Assembly (NCBI GenBank): GCA_041609715.1
Contig: JBFIQI010000108.1
Coordinates: forward strand, 1-7,713
Source: JABDLF01 sp041609715
GTDB taxonomy: Bacteria > Pseudomonadota > Gammaproteobacteria > Steroidobacterales > JABDLF01
Length of the DNA stretch: 7,713 nt
Direction: 5' to 3'
In this document: positions 1 to 5,342 of the stretch, piece after piece
Numbering within the stretch: position 1 is the stretch's first letter
How the letters are laid out: each line of letters starts with the position of its first letter
Notes under the pieces: generated by a model
Databases searched by the model: none
What the model saw: the letters and a program-made list of their open reading frames with translations, nothing else
Told to the model about the DNA's origin: nothing
Program-made: the position numbers and the translations under genes

Positions 1-230
1 AGCCTGGAGGCCCACAGGGCCAGCTTGTGTCGGAGTGCTTTTTGCGACACCTGATCTTCGGGTATCGGTTGAATGAGCTTGTCGTGGACCAGCAGCCGGT
101 AAATATACTCGATTTTCTCGCTGGCAGAGTCTGTGGGCTCAAAGATCACCGCGCCTCTTGCCTCGCCATATTTGACGCCCTCCACAATGGCCTTTTTGAC
201 CAACTCTGCCTCGTTTTTGAGTTTCTTCAT
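1..230 (-). CDS. DUF5062-like small protein, partial (C-terminus beyond left edge)
   Basis: The reverse strand reads open from an ATG at 230-228 to the window edge, giving 76 codons without a stop. The protein starts MKKLKNEAELVKKAIVEG and continues through a charged segment with EKIEYIYRLLVHDKLIQPIP (residues 39-58). This pattern, a short lysine-rich start followed by two amphipathic helices and a LLVHDKLI-like core, resembles the DUF5062 family of small gammaproteobacterial proteins, which are roughly 85 residues long, so only about ten residues should be missing. The start is supported by a GGGAG Shine-Dalgarno sequence about 8 nt upstream. No signal peptide or membrane segment is visible, so it is probably cytosolic. 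Its function is unknown. It is divergent from the permease gene. I am confident that it is a gene; the family name is from memory of the motif and less certain. Confidence 0.72.
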   Translation of the reverse strand, partial: MKKLKNEAELVKKAIVEGVKYGEARGAVIFEPTDSASEKIEYIYRLLVHDKLIQPIPEDQVSQKALRHKLALWASR

Positions 231-296
231 GCGCAGACTCCCACCAAAGCTGTGGTTATCCATCTTGCCATCACCCCCGGCATTGCGCATCCTTGT

Positions 297-326
297 TGCA
301 GGCTGTGGTGGTTGTGATTGCCTGCA
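297..326. repeat. 7-bp inverted repeat in the DUF5062/permease divergent region
   Basis: TGCAGGC at 297-303 is perfectly repeated in inverted orientation as GCCTGCA at 320-326, separated by 16 nt. It lies between the two divergent genes and spans the TTG codon at 318. It could be an operator half-site pair or a leader hairpin ahead of the permease ribosome binding site. No T-run follows, so it is not a canonical terminator. A 7-bp match over this span can occur by chance. Confidence 0.3.
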
Positions 327-2132
327 GCCGGGGGTAAGCCAAAGGGAGTCTCGCAGATAAACATCCCACTCATCTCTGTGTTCATTTTGCTGGCGGTGAT
401 TCTGGGGCTGCTGGTCTGGGGGCGGTTTCGTTACGATCTGGTCGCATTCGCCGGCTTGGTAGTGGCGTTCTTTATAGGCGTTGTTCCTGCCGACCAGGCC
501 TTTGCCGGCTTCGGCCATCCAGCGGTCATCATCATCGCACTGGTTCTGATTGTCAGCCGTGGGCTGTATCGCTCGGGCGCGATTGAGATGTTGACCCACC
601 ATTTGCTGGACTCATCGCGAAGCCTGCAGGGACATATCGGGGTCATGTCATCTGTATCGGCAGTGCTCTCCAGCGTAATGAACAATGTCGCCGCATTGGC
701 CTTGCTGATGCCAGTGGATCTGCATGCCGCGCGCCGTGCGGGGCGCAGCCCGGCGGTTACCCTGATGCCGCTATCGTTTGCCTCCATTCTGGGCGGCATG
801 ATTACCCTGATCGGTACGCCGCCCAATATCGTCATCGCCACCTTTCGTGCGGACGCCATCGGTGAGCCTTTCGGTATGTTTGATTTTACGCCGGTCGGTA
901 TCGCCGTCGCCATTGCGGGCGTGATTTTCGTGGCGCTGGTGGGGTGGCGTCTCATTCCACTGGAGCGTACCCGGGTCGATTCGGCAAGCGAACTGGAAGA
1001 CCTGCGCGGTTACGTCGCCGAAGCGAGAGTTCCGCAAACTGCCCGCATTATTGACCAGCTGGTCAGCGCCCTGGATGGCCTGGCCGACGAAAACGACGTA
1101 CAGGTGTTGGGACTGGTGCGGCGCGGTAAGCGACTGCCGGGCGCGGCGCGGCGCGAGACAATTCGCAAGAACGACATCGTGGTACTGGGAGGCAGTCCGG
1201 TTGCTATCGAACATTTCGTTGGAGCAGCCGGGCTCGAGTATATCGGCGCTGACAAGAAAACCAGCGTCACCGCGACGCCGCTTGCCATCATGGAAGTGGT
1301 GGTGCCGGCTGGCTCGCGCATAGAGGGCCGTTCGGCGAACAGCGTTCGACTGCTTTACCGCAAGGGCGTGACACTGATTGGCATCTCCAGAAAAGGCAAG
1401 CGGATTGAGGAACGGGTAACCAGGGTTGATATAAAGGCCGGGGACATTCTGTTGCTACTGGGCCACGAGCACCAGTTGCCCGACGTTATCGACTGGATGG
1501 GCTGCCTACCCCTTGCGGAACGCGGCCTGCAAGTGTTCGACCGCAAAAAAGCCTGGGCGGCGATTGGTGCATTCTTGCTGGCGGTGACGGTCGCAAGTAT
1601 CGGCCTGGCCTACCTGCCCATGGCGCTGGCTGCGGTAGTGGTTATATATGCCGCATTGCGCATCGTGCCGCTGTCGCAACTCTACGAGGCCGTGGAATGG
1701 CCGGTAATCGTATTGCTGGGCTCGATGATTCCCATCGGGGTGGCACTGGAGAGGACCGGTGGCACCGCGCTGATTGCGCAGAATATCCTGATGCTGACTG
1801 AGGGCCTGCCGATTGTTCTGATTCTGGCGCTGCTCATGGTCATTACCATGACCTTGTCGGACTTGCTGAATAATGTAGCAACCGCCATCATCGCGGCCCC
1901 GGTGGGCATTGAAATCGCCGAACGCCTGGATGCCAATCCGGATGCATTCCTGATGGGGGTGGCGGTTGCGGCGTCCTGCGCCTTCCTCACTCCCATCGGC
2001 CACAAGAACAATACGATCATCATGGGACCCGGAGGGTACAGGTTCGGTGACTATTGGCGTATGGGCCTGCCCCTGGAAATTCTGGTCATCCTGGTGGGCG
2101 TACCGATGATCCTGCTGGTCTGGCCTCTGTAG
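318..2132 (+). CDS. SLC13/DASS-type permease with two RCK_C (TrkA_C) domains
   Basis: This inner-membrane secondary transporter has the split architecture of the SLC13 (divalent anion:Na+ symporter) family. Residues 16-215 form the first half, with hydrophobic helices, an MNNVAALALL motif at 121-130 and GTPPNIVI at 166-173. Residues 226-306 and 317-396 are two soluble RCK_C-like domains, each with the G-x-x-I-G/V-x(n)-D-I-L/V-L-L pattern. Residues 410-604 form the second half, with DLLNNVATAI at 515-524 and a near match to the Na+:sulfate symporter signature at 552-568 (ASCAFLTPIGHKNN, with Ile for the last Val). The asparagines replace the SNT motifs of classical dicarboxylate members, so the substrate cannot be told; sulfate or another small anion is a family-based guess. 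The RCK_C pair suggests ligand-regulated gating. An in-frame TGA at 315-317 limits the start. The listed start is TTG 318, but a strong AAGGGAG at 342-348 sits 8 nt before an ATA codon at 357, which may be the true start. The gene converges on the nucleosidase gene. Confidence 0.9.
   Translation: MPAAGGKPKGVSQINIPLISVFILLAVILGLLVWGRFRYDLVAFAGLVVAFFIGVVPADQAFAGFGHPAVIIIALVLIVSRGLYRSGAIEMLTHHLLDSSRSLQGHIGVMSSVSAVLSSVMNNVAALALLMPVDLHAARRAGRSPAVTLMPLSFASILGGMITLIGTPPNIVIATFRADAIGEPFGMFDFTPVGIAVAIAGVIFVALVGWRLIPLERTRVDSASELEDLRGYVAEARVPQTARIIDQLVSALDGLADENDVQVLGLVRRGKRLPGAARRETIRKNDIVVLGGSPVAIEHFVGAAGLEYIGADKKTSVTATPLAIMEVVVPAGSRIEGRSANSVRLLYRKGVTLIGISRKGKRIEERVTRVDIKAGDILLLLGHEHQLPDVIDWMGCLPLAERGLQVFDRKKAWAAIGAFLLAVTVASIGLAYLPMALAAVVVIYAALRIVPLSQLYEAVEWPVIVLLGSMIPIGVALERTGGTALIAQNILMLTEGLPIVLILALLMVITMTLSDLLNNVATAIIAAPVGIEIAERLDANPDAFLMGVAVAASCAFLTPIGHKNNTIIMGPGGYRFGDYWRMGLPLEILVILVGVPMILLVWPL
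342..348 (+). promoter_or_regulatory. Strong Shine-Dalgarno sequence pointing to an ATA (357) permease start
   Basis: AAGGGAG at 342-348 is a good match to the anti-Shine-Dalgarno sequence, and 8 nt separate it from ATA at 357-359, the ideal distance. The following codons, NIPLISVFILL, lead straight into the first membrane helix, as an N-terminus of this family would. No ATG, GTG or TTG lies at the right spacing in this frame: the nearest are TTG at 318 (upstream) and GTG at 378 (inside the helix). Either the start is a rare ATA, an ATG was mutated or misread to ATA, or the match is coincidental. Confidence 0.45.
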
Positions 2133-2173
2133 GCTGACGCGAACCACAGCCCTCCCGGGATGCTCGGCGGTCG

Positions 2174-2944
2174 CTAATAGCTGAAGTGCTTGATCTTCTC
2201 GCCGCGCACGCCCAGTTCCGTCATGGCCACGATGCCCACGTCGAGATGAATCTTGGCGAACGAGGCCGTCACCGCCTTGTCGCGTGCCTCGGTCTTGATA
2301 CCCTCGGGCGTCGTGGGCACGTCGGAAACCAGCAACAGCGCACCACGTGCGATCTCATTGTGATGACCGACGATGAATATTGTGGCGGTTTCCATGTCGA
2401 TACCGATGGCGGTCATACGACGGAGCTTGTCCAGGAATTCTTTGTCATGCTCCCAGACCCTGCGGTTGGTCGTATAAATGACCCCGGTGCGATACTCCAG
2501 GCTTCTTTCCTTGAGTTCCTCCGAAACGAATTTGTGCAGCTTGAATGACGGCAGCGCTGGCACTTGTTTCGGAAAATAATCATCGCTGGTGCCCTCGCCG
2601 CGAATGGCGCCAATGGGCAAAATGAAATGCCCGATCTCCGTGGATTTCTTTAAGCCCCCGCATTTGCCAAGGAACAGAACACCCTTGGTGGGTCGCGCGC
2701 TCAGCAAATCCATTACCGTAGCCGCATTCGCCGAGCCGATGCCGAAGTTGATTATGGTCAGACCGTCGGCGTTGGTGGCGGCTTTCATCGGCCGGTCCTT
2801 GCCGTATATCTCGCAATCGAAGCGTCGCGCAAACTCCACCACATAGCTGTCAAAGTTGGTGAGCAAAACATAGTCACCAAATTGGTCCAGCGGCATGCCC
2901 GTATAGCGTGGCAGCCAGTCTTTTACGATTTCGCTTCGCTCCAT
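2174..2944 (-). CDS. amn: AMP nucleosidase, short form (PNP/UDP-phosphorylase fold)
   Basis: This 256-residue cytosolic enzyme is predicted to hydrolyse AMP to adenine and ribose 5-phosphate (EC 3.2.2.4). The protein begins MERSEIVKDWLPRYTGMPL. Family landmarks are a glycine-rich nucleoside/phosphate-binding segment NFGIGSANAAT (66-76), FLGKCGGLKK (91-100), GEGTSDDYFP (116-125), YTTNRRVWEHD (157-167), the ribose-binding GIDMETATIF (181-190, with E185) and LLLVSD (203-208, with the catalytic-type D208). It lacks the N-terminal regulatory domain of the roughly 480-residue E. coli Amn and instead matches the compact form I recall from Bacteroidetes. The open frame continues 75 codons upstream to 3169, but that part overlaps yceH, does not resemble the family, and a GAGGA Shine-Dalgarno sequence lies 7 nt before the ATG at 2944, so this start is chosen. 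It lies 88 nt downstream of yceH on the same strand and converges with the permease, leaving 41 nt between the stops and no clear terminator. The absence of the regulatory domain suggests control differing from the ATP/phosphate-regulated E. coli enzyme. Confidence 0.9.
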   Translation of the reverse strand: MERSEIVKDWLPRYTGMPLDQFGDYVLLTNFDSYVVEFARRFDCEIYGKDRPMKAATNADGLTIINFGIGSANAATVMDLLSARPTKGVLFLGKCGGLKKSTEIGHFILPIGAIRGEGTSDDYFPKQVPALPSFKLHKFVSEELKERSLEYRTGVIYTTNRRVWEHDKEFLDKLRRMTAIGIDMETATIFIVGHHNEIARGALLLVSDVPTTPEGIKTEARDKAVTASFAKIHLDVGIVAMTELGVRGEKIKHFSY

Positions 2945-2970
2945 CTGAGTATCCTCACGGCTGGCCACCC

Positions 2971-2976
2971 ATTGTA
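2971..2976 (-). promoter_or_regulatory. Possible -10 box for the AMP nucleosidase gene
   Basis: Read on the minus strand, TACAAT lies 26 nt upstream of the nucleosidase ATG, matching five of six bases of the sigma-70 -10 consensus and leaving a leader of about 20 nt. The region about 17 nt further upstream (TACTGG) is a poor -35 element. If real, it would allow expression separate from yceH. Confidence 0.3.
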
Positions 2977-3032
2977 GCGCCTGCCGCTGCTTGCCAGTAG
3001 TTGCATCGGCCACAGGTCTGGAGGCGGGCGAA

Positions 3033-3695
3033 CTATTTTGAGCCCAGCTCCGCCAATAGTTCTTTGATTTCGGCGATCTCAGCTTCCAGCGCACCGACAC
3101 GCGCTTCAAGCTGGGCCGAACTGCTCTTGCTGGCCGCTGCCGGCTTATTGGCTTCGGCCTCAGCAGCATAGGCGGCCGAATCTACTTGACCCGAGAGCAG
3201 GTGCATATATTCGGAATCTTTGCGGCCCTGCATCCGCGGCAGCTTGATAACCAGCGGACCTTCCTCGTGATTGACAAGAGCATTCAGCGCCTGGCGCACG
3301 GCCTCGTTGTCGGCAAACTGATGCAGGCGTCCGCTATTGGCGCGCAATTCGCCGGGCGTCTGCGGGCCGCGCAGCAACAACAAGCAGATGATTGCAAACT
3401 CAGCGGCCTCAAACTGGTAGTTTCCATACCGGGAATTGCACAGGCGCTGGGTGTATTTCTCGACGCCGCTTTTGAAATTTTCGGCAATGCGCACCAGGTT
3501 TTTGGAATCCAGGCTGCGGACCGTTCTCTGCACCTCGCCTTTGTCCAGCTTCATCACCGGGTTTCGGGCAGACTTCTGGTTGCAGGCATTGGTCAGCGCA
3601 TTCAGCGTCAACGGGTACTGGTTGGGTGTAGTGACTGACTTTTCCATCAGACAACCGATTATGCGGGCTTCTTCTTTGCTGAGTTCTGGAATCAT
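3033..3695 (-). CDS. yceH: YceH family protein (UPF0502/DUF480)
   Basis: This 220-residue cytosolic protein is of unknown biochemical role; the family is described as two winged-helix domains. Residues 8-48 carry the family start pattern, with GCLMEKSVTTPNQYPLTLNA at 14-33 followed by LTNACNQKS and RNPV. A second conserved block, LLLLRGPQTPGELR (105-118), opens the second winged helix, which ends near KLPRMQGRKDSEYMHLLSG (151-169). The C-terminal part, after an Ala/Ser/Lys-rich linker (173-193), is a predicted coiled coil of heptad-like EARVGALEAEIAEIKELLAE (197-216), which suggests dimerisation. Length is normal for the family. The ATG at 3695 is the first start and fits the family N-terminus; the ribosome binding site is weak (GAG about 9 nt upstream). 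It is followed by the AMP nucleosidase gene 88 nt later. Winged helices suggest nucleic-acid or protein binding, but no target is evident. Confidence 0.93.
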   Translation of the reverse strand: MIPELSKEEARIIGCLMEKSVTTPNQYPLTLNALTNACNQKSARNPVMKLDKGEVQRTVRSLDSKNLVRIAENFKSGVEKYTQRLCNSRYGNYQFEAAEFAIICLLLLRGPQTPGELRANSGRLHQFADNEAVRQALNALVNHEEGPLVIKLPRMQGRKDSEYMHLLSGQVDSAAYAAEAEANKPAAASKSSSAQLEARVGALEAEIAEIKELLAELGSK

Positions 3696-3772
3696 TTAAC
3701 GATCTCAATCCATCAGGGGTTAATCAAGTAAGCACTTTGCAGCAAACCGACCCACCGGTCTATGCCAACAGC

Positions 3773-3791
3773 CCTGGACCGCAGGTCCAGG
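3773..3791. repeat. Perfect 8-bp hairpin with 3-nt loop
   Basis: CCTGGACC (3773-3780) and GGTCCAGG (3784-3791) are exact reverse complements separated by GCA. The stem is GC-rich and stable. No T-run follows on either strand, so it is not a standard intrinsic terminator. It lies about 80 nt upstream of the yceH start, where it could be an operator or a leader hairpin for that gene. Confidence 0.5.
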
Positions 3792-3899
3792 TTCGGCGGC
3801 CTTCCACGGTGACTTCGCGGGCCGCGCCCAATACTTGGATATGCATGATCGGTGACGGTGATTGACAGGCAAGCTGCTAAGGCCTTGCCCTGGTTCTAT

Positions 3900-3924
3900 C
3901 CGGAGTACGCTGCTGCCGGAGTAC
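3900..3924. repeat. 9-nt direct repeat CCGGAGTAC with 16-nt period
   Basis: CCGGAGTAC occurs at 3900-3908 and again at 3916-3924, and the second copy runs into the palindrome CTTGCTGCAAG at 3924-3934. The repeats lie about 50-75 nt upstream of the TATAAA box at 3976, a usual place for an activator to bind, though a 16-nt period is not a whole number of helical turns. No known regulator site is recognised. Confidence 0.3.
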
Positions 3925-3975
3925 TTGCTGCAAGCATAACACCCGCAACGCCATCCGCATGTTGGCTCCTGCTTG

Positions 3976-3981
3976 TATAAA
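3976..3981 (+). promoter_or_regulatory. Possible -10 box for the esterase gene
   Basis: TATAAA matches five of six bases of the sigma-70 -10 consensus in an AT-rich pocket within GC-rich DNA. It would start transcription near 3988 and give a leader of about 77 nt before the ATG at 4065. No good -35 hexamer is present at 16-18 nt, which would fit an activator-dependent promoter or a false match. Confidence 0.35.
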
Positions 3982-4064
3982 ATCGACCGGTGGGGTTTTG
4001 CCGGGCCCGATGGCGTATGGTCGGGACTTGAGCAATCGATTGACGCATTCCGAGGTGCCAATAC

Positions 4065-5342
4065 ATGTCCAAGCGATCAAATGTTTTCCCCGCAATGCTG
4101 CCCCGGCTGGCATTGTTGAGCCTGCTGGTAGCCCCCGGCTGCGGTGTCGGGCCCGGGGCGGCGGATGGTCCGCCGAGGCCTTTCGAGTCCCTCGGGCAAC
4201 TGGAGACGGCACTGGATGCCGTGAGGCTTGGTGACGATCCGGAACCCTTCTGGGAGCGCATCCAGGCCTCCGCAACCATGCCGCTGGTCTTTGGTCAGAC
4301 CGCACTGTTCTTTTACCGGGGCGAGGGGTCAAAGGTGGAGTGGCGTGGCGACCTGTCCGCCTGGGGCCCAAGCTGGCAGGCCCAGGGCGAACGTATAGGC
4401 GACACCGATATCTGGCGCAAATCCATGCAACTGCTGCCCGCATCCCGTATCGACTACAAGATTGTTGTAGACGGCGAGACCTGGCTGCTGGACCCCCTGA
4501 ATCCGCACCGGCAGATTGGTGGCTCTGGGTACAATTCCGAAGCCCGCATGCCCGACTACAGGGCCTCAACCCTGGCCACCCGTCGTGCTGATGTTGCCCG
4601 CGGCGAGTTTTCCGAATACCAGGCCTTGGCCAGCGAGGCGCTGGGCTACACGGTGAAATACCGGGTGTATACGCCGCCCGGTCTGCCAGGTGACGCCACC
4701 GATCTGCCCGCCATTTACGTCACCGATGGCAATGACTACTACCGGGAAGACTGGGGCGCCATGCTGGTCACCATGGACAACCTGTACGCCGAAGAACGCA
4801 TAGACCCGGTGGTCGCGGTTTTCATCAGCCACTGGAACCTGGACGCAACCGAAAACCGGCGCGGTTCGGAATTGGTGCCCGAAGCCCCAGGTGACTGCAA
4901 GTTGTGCGACTTTATTTTCGACGAACTCATGCCAGTGATCGAGGCGCGCTACCCGGTCAGCAAGGCCGGTAAGGATCGGGCCATATTGGGCACCTCTCTG
5001 GGAGGATTGTTTGCGACTTACATGATGCTCTGGCACGGGGATGCATTCGGCCAGGTGGGCATTCAAAGCCCGGCTTACCAGTATCCCGCGGGCCGATTCA
5101 TAGCCGATGCGCTGATGAGCGCAGACACCATCGACAACCGAGTGTTTCTGAACGCCGGGCTTTACGAAATGGATTTCATGCGTCCCACGGTGGCGGCTGC
5201 CGCGCGGCTGGCGGATCGGGACGTCGACCTGCTTTACCTGGAGGTGCCCGACGGACATTCATGGGGCCACTGGCGAAATACTGTGGATGATGCCTTGCTG
5301 TTTTTCTATGGGCGCGTAGCGACGGCACCGGCTACCGATTAA
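4065..5342 (+). CDS. Exported lipoprotein esterase, Fes/IroE-like alpha/beta hydrolase
   Basis: This 425-residue protein is predicted to hydrolyse an ester in the cell envelope; the substrate is unknown. Residues 1-25 look like a lipoprotein signal peptide: Lys/Arg near the start, LALLSLLVAPG, then C26, although APGC is an imperfect lipobox. Residues about 71-165 form a beta-sandwich domain (FFYRGEGSKVEWRGDLSAW at 82-100 through LLDPLNP at 141-147) like the E-set/CBM48-like domain before Fes-type esterases. Residues about 190-416 are the putative-esterase (PF00756-like) domain: VTDGND at 219-224, nucleophile elbow G309-T-S311-L-G313, a candidate acid E367 or D370 in AGLYEMD, and catalytic-type H398 in GHSWGHWR. 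Related enzymes cleave ferric enterobactin, but no siderophore genes are nearby, so that role is not claimed. C278 and C281 form a CxxC that could be a disulphide. The ATG at 4065 has GAGGTG 7 nt upstream. The stop overlaps that of the convergent dehydrogenase gene. Confidence 0.88.
   Translation: MSKRSNVFPAMLPRLALLSLLVAPGCGVGPGAADGPPRPFESLGQLETALDAVRLGDDPEPFWERIQASATMPLVFGQTALFFYRGEGSKVEWRGDLSAWGPSWQAQGERIGDTDIWRKSMQLLPASRIDYKIVVDGETWLLDPLNPHRQIGGSGYNSEARMPDYRASTLATRRADVARGEFSEYQALASEALGYTVKYRVYTPPGLPGDATDLPAIYVTDGNDYYREDWGAMLVTMDNLYAEERIDPVVAVFISHWNLDATENRRGSELVPEAPGDCKLCDFIFDELMPVIEARYPVSKAGKDRAILGTSLGGLFATYMMLWHGDAFGQVGIQSPAYQYPAGRFIADALMSADTIDNRVFLNAGLYEMDFMRPTVAAAARLADRDVDLLYLEVPDGHSWGHWRNTVDDALLFFYGRVATAPATD
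5339..5342. other. Convergent stop-codon overlap (TTAA)
   Basis: The palindrome TTAA provides the TAA stop of the esterase (5340-5342) and, on the other strand, the TAA stop of the dehydrogenase (5341-5339). The genes are therefore tail-to-tail with a 4-nt overlap and no room for an intergenic terminator; each transcript must end inside or antisense to the other gene. Confidence 0.9.

Larger units (their letters stand above)
3696..4064. other. 369-nt intergenic region between divergent yceH and esterase genes
   Basis: I see no convincing gene here. The longest open frame, on the minus strand at 3720-4061, encodes an Arg/Pro/Ser/Cys-rich sequence without domain character or a ribosome binding site. 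The region should hold promoters for both flanking genes. It contains a perfect 8-bp hairpin (3773-3791), three CGGTGA hexamers (3807, 3850 and 3856, the last two in tandem), a TTGACA hexamer at 3862 without a matching -10, a weak 6-bp stem GGCAAG/CTTGCC (3868-3873 with 3884-3889), a 9-nt direct repeat (3900-3924), an 11-nt palindrome CTTGCTGCAAG (3924-3934) and a TATAAA box (3976). None of these resembles a known riboswitch or tRNA to my eye. Confidence 0.6.

Noticed and set aside
27..317. 96-aa plus-strand open frame opposite the DUF5062-like gene
   Set aside because: The minus-strand reading has a proper start, ribosome binding site and family-like sequence, while this frame has neither a ribosome binding site nor domain character.
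1506..2147. 213-aa minus-strand open frame inside the permease gene
   Set aside because: It is an antisense shadow; Gln, Arg and His dominate and it has no domain, whereas the plus strand encodes clear membrane helices.
2133..2173. Intrinsic terminator between the convergent permease and nucleosidase genes
   Set aside because: Only a 5-bp GGCTG/CAGCC pairing with a 10-nt loop is present and no T-run follows on either strand.
2945..3169. 75-codon N-terminal extension of the AMP nucleosidase frame
   Set aside because: It overlaps the end of yceH in another frame, is Arg/Ser-rich without family similarity, and a good ribosome binding site precedes the ATG at 2944.
3862..3890. Promoter built on the consensus TTGACA at 3862
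   Set aside because: At 16-18 nt spacing the -10 positions read TTGCCC or similar, with no resemblance to TATAAT.
3720..4061. 113-aa minus-strand open frame in the intergenic region
   Set aside because: Its composition (Cys, Pro, Ser, Arg) is typical of random GC-rich translation, it has no ribosome binding site, and it would run through the hairpin and repeats.
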